DNA of 64,000 bases. It comes from Beaufortia kweichowensis. Lineage: Eukaryota > Chordata > Actinopteri > Cypriniformes > Gastromyzontidae. Shown piece after piece: positions 26,223-37,700 of this stretch. A model generated the notes under the pieces. It saw only the letters and a list, made by a program, of their open reading frames with translations, was not told the DNA's origin and did not search any database. Within the stretch, counting starts at the first letter, position 1. The number at the start of each line of letters is the position of its first letter. The position numbers were made by a program, and so were the translations under genes. The DNA lies in NCBI GenBank assembly GCA_019155185.1, contig CM032804.1, positions 9,830,492 to 9,894,491 of the forward strand, written 5' to 3'.

Positions 26223-26879
26223 AGTGCATAATCTAACTTTTGCCTTTATTTCTATTTTTCGGTTCATGTTAAATAAATAAAAATATAAAAGAGTTTTAAG
26301 CCATGAAACAAATCTAAAAACTTTCAGAGATTTAATGCAGAAAAGTATATAAAGACTGCGCACTATGATTTAGTTCTATATGGAAAATTATATCTAACAT
26401 AATTTAAACATGCAAACAACATTAAAGCGTACAAATAATGTAAATAATAATGTTTTTATCATCAGAAACTTATTACTATAATTTAAGTAGTGTACAGAGG
26501 GCGATGCAATTTGTTTATTTCCAATGCTTTCTGAAAGTGGGCGGAGCCTGCTGAACTGATTCACTGCACTGTCCGTTTCCATTTTGATAGATGTTTTTGA
26601 TTGGTAGAGCTAAAGCCCTGTGACTTGTGTCGTCTACAGAGTCGCATATAATCGCTTAACCTTCTCAAAGCTCAAGCCAGGGTTATGGCTTATAGGTTTA
26701 TACATAATTGCTCAAATCAGTTCTATATAGGGAATATGAATGGGATTTTAACTCCCACAGTCTGCTGTTGTGCTCTGTTCTCTCTGCCCAGTGTGTGATC
26801 TCAGTGCGGGTCATGTGATTTAAATTGTACAAGGAACACCCGGAGAGCACAGTGGCATTTTTGTAATGCATTTTTAAAA
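26223..26879. other. Noncoding sequence
   Basis: Nothing recognised apart from AT-rich sequence with a more complex piece after about 26500. Confidence 0.45.
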
Positions 26880-27930
26880 AGCCTGTTCATACTGTCTCGC
26901 AGACAAAAGCTGGCAGCAGAAGTTCACGCTCCAAATAGCAAAGATCCTGGAATGAATTCGTGAAATTTTACATGCCAACTGAACAATGATTCAGTTTTTA
27001 ACTCATTAGCGCTCTCTCACTGCTGTAGAAACAGTGATGTGGGGCTGAACTTATTAGCCATCTGATAATCTCAGCGAAGTAGGACATTGTCACTTCTGTC
27101 ATCGCTGAAGGCCTTTGCTTGTCAATCACCAGCAAACTGCTGCTGTAGCTGACGGCACGTGACGGTTAAGCCTGTTGCATAGTATTACTTGTTGCTGTGT
27201 TCTAAAGCCAAACAATAGCTTTAATAATAAATAATGACAGAATTTTCCTTTTATTTTTATACAAATGTTTATATTCTGTCCCTTTAAGATCTTCCTGTGA
27301 GAAAAATGATCATCTATCTATTTGCGGATTAATAAAGGACGATATACTGAGGGCTCTGCATTAGCATAATAATGCATAGGACTATTATTAGGTCTTGCAG
27401 CTTCTCTTGTGCCTCCGCAGGAAATTCACGCAACATTGGTATGAGATTAAAATGTCATAATGGGCAAACGAAGCACCTGAAATAGCAACTCCGTGTCAAC
27501 GCTGGGAAAAGAATAGCGCAGTAAACACAATGCCAGATCTGGGCCTGATTCAGCTGCCGGTAGACGATGCAGACGAGTGTCAGAGAGCTCAGAGCTGATG
27601 GTGGGTGGGGGGGTGAGCGTTGAATACTGCGGATCGCTGCAGCCATTGGCAGTGTCGCATGGAAGAATGCAGAAGAGCGCACTATTGATTCACATGCCCC
27701 ATTCCTGCATGTGGCTATTGACAGATTGTGTTGACTAACAGCTGGATTTAGGAATGCCACTGATGCAAAGTCATAAGAATCAAGGGCATAAATCATCACT
27801 GAGGTTTCACACAATACCAATGTGAAACAATGTGACTTTTACTGCTGGGGTGGATTTTTAACAGCGTGTTGACAGCTAATCTAAAGAGGACTGCTGAAAC
27901 ATCATAGAAGATGAATGTCAGGTTTCATGA
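26880..27930. promoter_or_regulatory. Candidate conserved noncoding elements
   Basis: Complex islands occur at about 26880-27180 and 27290-27930, separated by AT-rich DNA. The first has CpG, AACTCATTAGCGCTCTC and GCTTGTCAATCACCAGC (a PBX-like TGTCAATCA). The second contains TTAGCATAATAATGCAT and CCCCATTCCTGCATGTGG. A 121-codon minus-strand frame (27455-27820) crosses the second island, has no domain, and is taken as chance. Confidence 0.4.
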
Positions 27931-28233
27931 CACTCCTGACCTAAAGAAAAGCAAAAATGTCATGTGTATAGCCTTTGAAAAACACAGTCATGTTAAAAGT
28001 ATTATATTTAATAAAGGTGTATTGATGTAACAAAAACACACAGGCTATTATTTAGATATTTTAATAGCACTGAACATCATTTATGTTTTAGTTGTGATTT
28101 TTAAAATCAGTCTGAAGCAAGCATTTATTGAAGCATTTATTAAAAGTACTAAAAACAGATTCCAGCGCAACATGCCTTATTTAAGAAGTAAAAAATGTGA
28201 AAGTTAATTGAATATATGTATTGGGCAAACTCT
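27931..28233. other. AT-rich noncoding sequence
   Basis: Nothing recognised. Confidence 0.5.
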
Positions 28234-28507
28234 AGAATAAGGTTGTTTTGTTGACATAAGTTAATGTATTAGCTAACATAAATTAACAATAAACAAAAAT
28301 TCATTGCAGTTCATGTTAATTTTCAGCATTTACTAATATATTTTTAAAATCTAAAGTAAACTGTTAACATAGTTAATGCACAATGAACTCACATGAACAA
28401 CTGTATCTTAACAAAGATTCATAAATGCTGAAAAAATATATATTTTCATTGTTAGTTTATGTTATCTAATGCATTTACTAATGTTAACAAATACAACCTT
28501 ATTGTAA
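28234..28507. mobile_element. Palindromic MITE with AATAAGGTTGT ends
   Basis: The left end reads AATAAGGTTGTTTTGTTGAC and the right end, read on the minus strand, reads AATAAGGTTGTATTTGTTAA. The match continues inward for about 65 bp with few differences (TTAATGTATTAGCTAACAT versus TAAATGCATTAGATAACAT). The element can therefore fold into one long imperfect hairpin. It resembles the palindromic miniature transposons described from zebrafish, but I do not assign a family. No coding capacity. Confidence 0.8.
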
Positions 28508-28559
28508 ACCAAATACACATATGAAGTGTGTATTTAAACCTTTTACAAATGATATATTT

Positions 28560-29460
28560 CACATGTTAAAATTAATCATAGAGGACAACATTACCAGCAC
28601 ACAAGATATTTAATGGTGTAAATAATTGAGTGCACATCGCATCCCAAATTCCCAAAACATCAAGGAAGCTCGACAAAACACGTAGCAGGCAAATGACATT
28701 TCTTTGGCAAGTGCAGTGAAACACACGGGCTAATGAATGCATTAACATAACATTACTGAGCAGTTTCATTTCCATCTATTCAAATGGCTGATGCACTGGA
28801 ACGCCTCCAAGACTTTAGCATCTTTTTGCTGCTTAGACAGAAATCAGTAAGTTTGGAATAAATTTCACGGATGCTCTCTCGCCCAGAAACATCGAGATCT
28901 GAAAGATTCAAAAAATGAGCCGTTGGAATATACAGTACTACATTGCCTCGTATTGAATGCCTGGGGCTAACAATTGGGCTGATCTGATGCGGAATCACAT
29001 TGTTTTACAATATCTCCCAGCCTCAGAGGAGATCAGCCTGTGCTGGACTGTAACTGTGTTATTCATTGACAGAGTTCATATGATGTAAGAAGAGGGGCCG
29101 TGCATGCGCATCCGCAGGAAAGCACGGCTCAAAATACTCAACAGGGTTAAACAGTTGAGGTTTATTGTCACTGCTATGCTGAATCCTGACAATAACAATA
29201 CATTCGTCATGGAATGTCATGAAATCGAATCGGGCAGTTATGGGATACACTAAAACAAAAATCACACATGCCTATTTTTGCACACTGTCCAGCAACACAG
29301 ATATACAAGATAAATTATATAATCCAGTATCTAACATTTATGCAGAAAGGTGCCACACTCAAAACTGATAATGAATTCTGGGAATGAAGATTGCTCTCCA
29401 TAACGAGATCTATTATCCCACATCAAATCCGATTCGACTCTAATTGAACTCTGAAATCTA
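28560..29460. promoter_or_regulatory. Candidate conserved noncoding elements
   Basis: A nearly continuous run of complex, low-homopolymer sequence. It includes an inverted pair ATTGT-TTT-ACAAT at 28999-29011, GGGCTAACAATTGGGCTG at about 28965, and GAATCCTGACAATAACAATA at about 29181, which all contain SOX-like cores. Three minus-strand open frames (28572-29265) have no domains. Regulatory function is inferred. Confidence 0.4.
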
Positions 29461-31293
29461 ACCTCTCTTTAAAAAAAAAAAGTACATTTTCACAAGCCCA
29501 TATCCTCTGAAATGATGTGACATATGTAAGGATAGGGTCTTACGCTTGAATGCTTTTGCTTTTCTGTTTCTTGACAAATGGTTATACAGAGGGAAAGATG
29601 TGTGTATTATCTTCTGACCCCTGACAAATAGTGATCAACCTATATAGTGCAGTACAACAGTTTTTCAGAATAATGTCTCTTAATTTTAGTTAAGATTATC
29701 TGAATAGTGAATGTCCAGGGTTTTTTTTTTAACTAAATTTTTCACACAAAACTGTGTACACATAAAAATACTAACATACACAGCAACAGCGTATAGCCTT
29801 ACCTCATCATGTCAAGAAGACAAGATGATGAAATATGGGCTGTCTAGGTCTTTCTTGTTATAAAAGTAACTAAAAAAATCAAATGCAACTATAATCTTTA
29901 CTGCACTTCATCCTACTGCACTTCTAGTACAAGACACATGACTCAGTCTACATTAAATATATAAGTTCACTGCAGGCCGTGCATGCTTGCTTTTGTGCAA
30001 TATACAATTCTGATAGTGTGTTGGGTCAGTACTTGAGTCCTCAATCAAAATCATTTGACAGCTTCTGTTCTAGAGACCATCAAAGAAGACTTCAGTTCAA
30101 TGTCTTGGGCATTTATTGTAACCTTACCTGCCCTGACATGTTGAAAGAGAAAAGCTTGACCTTGTGCTTACACAAGAAGAACTACACGTCTGATGCATAT
30201 TTAATGAGGCTGTTCTGAGATCTTAAGATCTTAAGCTTTAAAACACTGTCAAAGACTTAACTGCTTAGATTTGTGCATGCATATCCATCATTCACTAGAA
30301 ACCGTGATAGCTTTAGACAACAAACTAAGCTTAAAATACTCTATCTATGGTTAACATAATAATGCACATTTGAAATCATAATCTCTGATAGCAATGAGGG
30401 ATCTCATTTTATTCTACTCTACCAAACTCTTTTAACTATAGCAGGAAGATAATAAAGCCTGGCCTAAATTTAACAGCAACGTGTCAGCTATTTTCAGCTT
30501 TACAGTCTGCCTGTTCCTATTCTTGTTGCTTTAACTATGGCAACACTTTCTAAACTTTTTAAATGGGAGCATCATGTGGGCAAACAGACTGAGAACAGCA
30601 TGTGTTTCAGTGACAGACACAAAATTCACCGTTTATTTTTAGACTGCTGCTGGAGTGTGGACATTTTTGCATTTCTGGAACGCAAGAATGACATCTTTAT
30701 CCTGAAATTCACACCGTTTCCTTTAGCTTTTGCAGTTCAAGATGTCCCATTTATGGGTTGTTCACTGAGATTTAAATGGGTTCCTCTGTGGTGTATCAAA
30801 ATGGCGTCTTTTTAAGCATGCTCTCAAAGCTAAACGCTTGAAATGGAATAATAACCATGGAATGCTGATAGTGAAGAGAAAATCTTGTCCATGTACCGGT
30901 AGTAACTGACCTGACATTTTATTAACTGGAATCTCATGGGCCTTTTATAATGCATTCTTTAGACTGTTCTGCACACAACATCTTCAAACTGCCTGGCTGA
31001 TCGTGAGCGATGGAAAGCAGCCACAAAGCACCATAACCCACTCCACCACTAAAAATAGAGCATCACAAGCTTCAGAGACAATGCAATTAACTCCAGGCAG
31101 GAGTGAGAGAGATGCTGTGACACACACAGGAGCCACAGAGTTTGGATTTCACTATTTAAATGTAACGATATGGAGACAAATGGAAAAGACTTGTGGTCAC
31201 ATGGGCAAGTTGTCACAAAATATATATATCAGCAAGTATAAGATTTGGAGTTTAAAGCCATTACACAAGTGTGTGTTTTTATACACTAATAAA
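29461..31293. other. Noncoding sequence
   Basis: No repeat or RNA recognised. Open frames at 29979-30218, 30537-30815 and 31003-31296 have no recognisable domain. More complex pieces occur at about 30480-31140, but with little contrast. Confidence 0.45.
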
Positions 31294-31385
31294 TGATGGG
31301 TTGTTTTCAACCCATGGTTGGGAAAAATATGGACAGACATAAAGTTGGGACATAAATTAACTTATAGTGGTTTGTTGTTATTTTT
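31294..31385 (+). mobile_element. TGGGTTGTTTTCAACCCA-type repeat fragment
   Basis: It begins ATGGGTTGTTTTCAACCCAT, a perfect short palindrome, followed by GGTTGGGAAAAATATGGACA and AAAGTTGGGACATAAATTAA. This is the same broad family as 26095-26222 and is truncated. Confidence 0.6.
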
Positions 31386-32078
31386 AGGGTTGCCATTTTA
31401 TGTGGGTTGCCAGAACCTCCCTAAACCCTCTTAAATTAGATTAACTTGTGTAAATAACTTTTTGCTTTAGCTGTTGTTCACTAAAGGTGAAATGCTCCAT
31501 AGCTAGTGGCCAAGACAATATAGAAATCGAAAAAAAAAAAAATATCTACAGAGAAATATTCACTCTAATGACAAAAGTGATAACAAAACAAAAACCTCTA
31601 ATAACAAAACTTTTCTTTTTTGTTAATAAAAGCTAGAAGATTGGATGATTGCACTACACCCTTCTCTTTGTGTCTGACCCCTACATTTGTATGGTAAATA
31701 ATGCATTGTGCTTCTTTGACCCCCATATGAGTTCATAGACCATCAGACATCTCAGATCTGCTGGAGAAAGTTGGGTGAGGAGTATTAAAACTGACGTGGC
31801 ACTAAGCGCTCTGTAAAAGGCTGTGAGCTCTGAGTGCTGCCCAGATTACTAAACATTTGCACTGCACTACCCTTCAATTTACAGCAACATATGAGCCCAA
31901 TGTAAGAAACTCACTTATGATAGGTTGACATGATAGGGATGAGACATAAACATTGCTTTTGCATTTGGTAAAGCAATACAGACTACTATTATTAGGATAT
32001 ATTTTGAAAGGTTTTCTTAGTTATTAGGTTCATTATTTAGTAGTACATAGAACATCTAGAATACCATGACTAAATCCA
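31386..32078. other. Noncoding sequence
   Basis: AT-rich with a 13-bp A run near 31530. Nothing else recognised. Confidence 0.5.
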
Positions 32079-32080
32079 TA

Positions 32081-33313
32081 CACTCTAAAAACTAATTCAG
32101 GGGACCTTTAGTCATTACTTAAATATATATATTGTTGTGACATAAAAAATCAAGTTCTGAAATGCTGTTAGACCTTTTACTTGTAATTGTTACTTTATTG
32201 AGCTTGGATGACACACAAATTATGCCTATTGATTCTATATACTATCATGACTTGTCATAGCTTAACATTTTCAGTTAATCAAAAATGTATTTAATTTTAA
32301 GTTCTGTTAATGTAAAATACAATCTTATGACGGTAAACGGCCCACAGTTTCCCTACATGTGCTTGTTCAAGGCCAGACGAAAGTGACCAGCTGAAAGTCA
32401 TTGACCCTTAATGTGGTGAATGGTAAGTCATTTTTTGTTAATTACACATATTTGCATTCGCTCAGGATTCTGTTGGTGATACTGTAACCGAATACTGACA
32501 TTTGTGAAAGGTGTTGTTGTTGTTGGTGAACTGTAAATTCGTGTTGTGGTTGTGGAGTAAATGGCGAAATAAAGTTTATGGTGACCTGGACTGCGGCCGA
32601 GGGATGTTTTGTGGCAAACATATGAGCAGCTTAACGCGGTTTTGCTTTACGTGTGGTCGGAATTTACACTACACCAACAACAACAACACCTTTCACCGTC
32701 ACTCCCGGTGTGAGGTACATTCCCTTTCGTGAAGAATCTGTCATTGTAAATTTGTTTCGGGACTGGTAAAAGTGTTTTCCCATGTAATTGTGTTTTATGA
32801 TAGGTAAAAATGTTTTCCAAAATGTAAATTTGTCCCGAGCTTTGTAAATAGCAATAGCAGCTAATTGTTAACAGTTGGTCTAATATTTAAACTTGATGTC
32901 TGCATTAGAGAACATGGTGTGGGGTGAGGCTGTAAATCTTCTCTTTTAAAGTTGATTGAAAGAATATTTGTTCATTTCATGTTTAAATTAGTGCCTTGAA
33001 TGTACAGTAATAAATGGTTCTAAATAATTTGACTATTACTGTCTGATTTTCTGTCTTCACCTTACTTAAAACATTATGTTGGATCAACTTAAATAGTTGC
33101 ATTCATGTTGACAATTTTTAAGTTCATGTTACTTAGAAATGTGTTTTTATTGTGGCAAAAAAACGTCTTCACCTTACTTAAAACATTATGTTGGATCAAC
33201 TCAAAATATTGCTTTGAATTAATGTAATTCTCCCAATTGGCTTAAGTTAAAAATTCTAGTGGAAAACGTTAACATATTTTTTTTGTTGAACCAATGTTTT
33301 ATTTTTTAGAGTG
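32081..33313. mobile_element. 1.23-kb DNA transposon with CACTCTAAAAA ends
   Basis: The left end CACTCTAAAAA (32081-32091) and right end TTTTTAGAGTG (33303-33313) are perfect inverted repeats, each flanked by TA (32079-32080 and 33314-33315), consistent with a TA target duplication. Inside, a 37-bp segment ending GTTGGATCAACT is exactly repeated at 33053-33089 and 33165-33201. A 73-codon plus-strand frame at 32511-32732 contains a Cys/His pattern (see findings). No transposase is recognised, so the element is probably non-autonomous. The superfamily is not assigned. Confidence 0.7.
33053..33201 (+). repeat. Exact 37-bp direct repeat inside the transposon
   Basis: Two identical copies, 33053-33089 and 33165-33201, start GTCTTCACCTTACTTAAAAC and are 112 bp apart. 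The sequence between them also contains AAGTTCATGTTACTTAGAAA. This suggests an internal tandem duplication of a unit of about 112 bp, the second part of which diverged. Confidence 0.9.
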
Positions 33314-33359
33314 TAGGGGGTTCAACAATGTCTGTAATGTCTCTGTGTTCTTTTTTTCA

Positions 33360-34620
33360 AAAGTTAACTCCACTTCAATCCTTATCATCAGATGATTGTT
33401 TGCAATCTCTAATAATATTGTTTTTAATCCCTCATAGAATTCTGATCTTATCTCCTGTACTTTCTAATACACTTGTTGTATGCTATACATCACATCACTA
33501 GATGGCAAACAAATTACAGGAGTCGGTTTATTTATGTGTATCTGCAGCCTCGGAGTTTGATGAGGCTGCCAAGATTAATTCATAAATAAATTCAGCCCCG
33601 ATTACAGTTTTATCATGTTCAATAAAGTGTCTAGCTAAATTGAATGGATCCAACTGAAAAGATTAATCATCCCAAGGTTTTACCAGGCCTGACATTATTA
33701 CTAATAATGAAGTCATCTCTGAGGTGATTCGTTCACTATACACTGAAAGCTCGGTCTACGAAGTTAGTTATGAAGAGCTTCTATGCAACAGCTAGCCACA
33801 TAAATGCTATTTACTAAGTCATCTGACATTTAAAAAGCAGCCAGCCATGGAGATGGTGCAGACAGTAAGGGCTTGAAGGCATTCATAAGGGACAAGCTAA
33901 TTATTTTCCATCACAAAGCGATAGCCGAGATTGAACGCAGCCAGCAAATTAGCCAGCGAGCGCTCGCTATTCAAACCCACCGACATTTTAATGCGGCAAT
34001 CGCCAGTCAGCCAGGTAGTGGATGCTTTGTTTGTGCGGCCGGGGAGGTACGTTTGAAAGAATTAATGGTTGCCAATTTATCTCTTTGAGCGAGAGAACGA
34101 GTTACGTACTCAGCTTTTATTTTGGGATTCTGCCGCTCTCTTGCAAAACATCAGACAGCGCTTTGTTCTGTTTTTAGCTAAACAAATGAAAACGCCACCC
34201 CGTTACAACCACCAGAACACAGCAGCAACTCCACCGCAATAATGTCAGAGACAATACAGTCCGTTTACAATGAGCTCAATGTTACTTTTATTTGGCAAGT
34301 TAAGCCCCGTTTTAAAGTGGAGTCAGAGGAGGGGACGGCTGGGTTAGACTGCGGCGGGGGAGTCAGCAGCGCTCGAATTATTGCCCTGTCAGATCACATC
34401 AGCAACTGTGCCGTGGGGGGGTCATTAGATCTGGAAACCGACCAGCGCTGGCTCCTTCGTTCAATCTATTGCACACCAGCTCTTGTTCTTTCACTGATTT
34501 TGTCTATTGCAAATCTGCTTTGGACACTTGTGCATTATGCACCACAGTCACTTGCAATCTACAGTATATAAAATACATCACAGTTCATGCAGCTGGAATA
34601 GACGATGGATCGACAGTAAC
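33360..34620. promoter_or_regulatory. Long candidate conserved noncoding island
   Basis: This is the longest complex island in the window, with repeated CpG and almost no homopolymers. Notable words are GACAAGCTAATTATTTTCCA at 33891, CACAAAGCGATAGCCGAG at 33914, AGCGAGCGCTCGCT at 33955 (palindromic core), and GCAGCGCTCGAATTATTG at 34365. Open frames at 33873-34088 and 34242-34571 (71 and 109 codons) have no recognised domain. Composition and word density are like vertebrate developmental enhancers. A coding exon is not excluded but is not supported. Confidence 0.5.
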
Positions 34621-35472
34621 ATAACTCAGAGTGCCTGATATGCACGGCATATGCTGCACGGCATGAGGAAGTTGGATGAAGAGAGGTTTGATTGGCTTAC
34701 AGGCTTTATTATGGCCTGTTGTTAAGGAACCTGTGAGATTCACAACCAGTTTTAGTCTCTTGCTGACACAGATGAGAAAGATGCATCATCACAGCATTTG
34801 CACTCACAGTCAAAGACCAATCATATTAAAAAAATGAAATTGTTCGCTGTCTAGAGACTACACAATCCAGCACATTCTGTAATGTATATCTGATGCAATA
34901 AAATTTTTTATCTGCAAACCCTCACTGGGATTCTTAAGAGAATTTCATTCCCCTTACTCTATAATGCTACATGTTTTGGGAAAAGCATGCTATTTGCCTT
35001 CACATATAAAAAGCATTCATCAAAAAAAATAACTCTAAATTCCCATAATCATTATTGATCACAAAAATCATCTTTAAAGTTTCTCATCTGTATGAACATC
35101 AGGATTGCCACAAGCATGTTGATCTGTTCCTCTCAGGATTTCAACATTGCATTTCTGTGCAGTAAGGGTTTCAGCAAGTATCTGTAATTAAACACACCGA
35201 GTGCAATGCGATAAACACAAACTCTTAACTTTATCTAAAGATCTGAGCCTGCAGTTTTGGAGTTTAATGTGAATCAGAGCATTCTTGTATTAGCAGGAGG
35301 CTTTACCACCGGTTATCAGCAGCAAGCAGTATATCTGCCACAGATAACGGGGTCAGGGAGCAATTTATTTATGGATGGACTGACAAGAGTGTTTACTACA
35401 TACGCTAACTGCTGTGATTCCTGTAGATATTTTCTATTAATAGGTTTTGCTGAGATTAGCCACTCAAACCTG
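34621..35472. other. Noncoding sequence
   Basis: No repeat recognised. Mixed AT-rich and moderately complex DNA. Overlapping opposite-strand open frames at 35257-35543 partly lie in the repeat that follows. Confidence 0.45.
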
Positions 35473-35631
35473 AACATTGGCCCCCATTGATTTCTATTGT
35501 ATGGACACAAAACCACATTTCTCAAAATATTTTTGTGCTCCACACAAGAAATAAGTAAAACAGGCTTGGAATGATATGAGGACGAATGAATGATGAAATA
35601 ATTTTATTTTGGGGTGAACTATCACTTTAGA
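35473..35631 (+). mobile_element. AGGGATAGTTCAC-type DNA transposon, right half
   Basis: It contains GAACATTGGCCCCCATTGAT, TTCTCAAAATATT, GGCTTGGAATGATATGAGGA, and a right end TTGGGGTGAACTATCACTTT. The left half is missing. It is followed within a few bases by another member of the family. Confidence 0.8.
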
Positions 35632-35635
35632 TAGC

Positions 35636-35763
35636 TTTAGGGATAGTTGTAATAAAAAATAGCGTTTTACAAAACATCTTCTTTTGTGTTTCACAAAAGA
35701 AAGAATCATATACAGGGTTTGAAAGATATAAGGGTGATATATATAAAGAACTATCCCTTTAAG
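35636..35763. mobile_element. Internally deleted AGGGATAGTT-type element
   Basis: Left end TTAGGGATAGTTGTAATAAA, internal CATCTTCTTTTGTGTTTCAC and CATATACAGGGTTTG, right end AAAGAACTATCCCTTTAAG. Only about 128 bp remains between the two inverted ends. Its position immediately next to 35473-35631 suggests nested or tandem insertion of related elements. Confidence 0.75.
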
Positions 35764-37142
35764 AAAAAATGTTCAACAATTTTTAGGGTTTAAACCTATA
35801 ACCTTAAAAAACAAATGGTGTTGTTTACTGATAAAAACCTCTAAGATCAACATAATGAAAATTTGAATCAGACTGCTGTGGAGATAGGGAGATCAGCAGG
35901 TCTAAAGTTTAAATCCAGCATTAGTGTAGTAAACTGAGCAATTTCTAGAGCTATATTTTATGAAAAAATTGTGAAATTCCACTGACCTATAAGTAATTCT
36001 CCTTTGCCTCTGAATTTGCCTTTAAGAATAAGAGCCCAATGTGAATGCCAGGGTGAGCCAGGCTCAGGTCATCTCTCTGTGACAACATCCCCCGGGAACA
36101 CTTCTGACACAATGACTTTCCAAATGAGCAAACTCAATGAAGAGACGTTTAACCAGGCCTCACTTGTATCTCTTGAGGGGCCGTACCAAATGAAAATCTC
36201 AAGAACAAGATGGACGAGTAAAGGACATATGGAAGGATGCAGTTCTCTCCGCTATGGTATGGAAGTGAGCAATGCATTTTTCAACATCTGAAATTCATTT
36301 TTTGTTCTTAAAATGTGTTATAGTATTCTTATAGTTCTCCATTAAAGCATTCAAATTCAAATTGTAACACTACAAATTATATTACTATATCCCTAAATAT
36401 TACAGAGTCTGGGTATACATTTCGCTTGGTTTCTCTCTTCCATCTTGTAATGCATTTATCTCTAATCTTGGCTCTTCTCAATAAGCAAAGGGAAGAGGGG
36501 TCCGTGTCAGTACAGAAATTCCCCTCTGTCCTACTTTTAAATTACAGCTTACTACAGCAGGTGGGAAGGATGACATAGAAAATCACCGTTATTTCTGTGA
36601 TTTCAGAGGGCAAACACTGAATCCCCAGGGAAATAAAGGTAGTCTAATCCTGGCAACAGTGTGAAGATAGTATATATTCTGTTCTTTCCATTCTAATCTG
36701 TTTTCATTTTACAGAAATGACAGACATGGTACTTGATGTGAATACCTCTGGATGTAACATTGGGCAAAGTGAGCTTTATTTTAACCTGATAACTGTCACC
36801 GTTACTCAGGAGGAACACTTTATTTTTATTTCACTATTCGCTTCAATATTTCATAGTTGAATTCTAATCTAATCGTGACAAACTATATAATCATGGAAAG
36901 GTCTTAGTCTCAAGAATAATAATTCAAATTTTCAAAACAAGAATTAAAAATAAATAAATGAATTAATAAAATAAATAATTGTTATTCATAAAAATATCTA
37001 CAATAAAAAAAGAGTGGTTTAAAAAAAAATCTAAACCTAAAATGTAAAAAATTATGAATTGTGCATTTTCACTTGTGTACTGCAGTGAAGTTATCAAGTT
37101 AAATATTGAATTATGATAAAGAATTTATTGTTTTTCTATTAA
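35764..37142. other. Noncoding sequence
   Basis: AT-rich with two more complex patches (about 36000-36280 and 36420-36690). A 95-codon plus-strand frame at 36004-36291 is without a domain. A-rich and TAAA-rich DNA occurs at 36930-37080. Confidence 0.45.
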
Positions 37143-37700
37143 AAGACAGTTTATCCAAAATGTAAATTAATTTGCTCACCCTCATGACCCCAAACCTATA
37201 ATATTCCCTTTTTCTGTAAAACACAAAAGGTGACTTTTTAAAGAATATTCTAGTCACAATTCTACTTAACAAGAAAGACAGACTGGGTCTATTAATAACC
37301 AGAAAGGACAGAAGCAGCATAAAATTAGCTCATTTTAAAGAACAGCTCAAAATTACAATTATTCACTGAAAAATTGAAAATTGAAAACTGACATCAACAG
37401 CATTTGGGCATAAACAGTCCAACTAACCAATCTATAGTCCTTTTCAGAGATTCAGTATAAGAGTAGAATATTAGTAAATCATGACCTAAAAAATATCATT
37501 TCATCATCACAAAACTTCATATTGCACTTAAAACATATGGACCAGGGTTTTTATTTTGTTGTTTTTGGCCCCCTTCACTGTCATTATATGGAAGACCCTT
37601 TATGTCCCACTTAAGAAATAAAGTCACATGTTTGGAGTGATTATGGGCATGCAGGTGGGAGTAAATGGACATTTTGGTGAAATTTTCAACTGACTATTAC
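37143..37700 (+). mobile_element. Split, decayed TTCACCC-family transposon
   Basis: Left-type blocks are at 37143-37240 (ACAGTTTATCCAAAATG, TGCTCACCCTCATGACCCC, AAACACAAAAGGTGAC). Right-type blocks are at 37550-37690 (TTTTGGCCCCCTTCACTGTC, AAGAAATAAAGTCACATG, GGGAGTAAATGGACATTTTG). About 300 bp of other AT-rich sequence separates them. It is highly diverged, so the exact limits are uncertain. Confidence 0.5.

Noticed and set aside
27455..27820. 121-codon minus-strand open frame
   Set aside because: No recognisable domain. It crosses a complex noncoding-like island with a G-run and shows no exon signals.
34242..34571. 109-codon frame MSETIQSVYNELNV... in the long CNE-like island
   Set aside because: No domain or splice context, and a neighbouring frame in the same island is equally open. 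The island looks regulatory.
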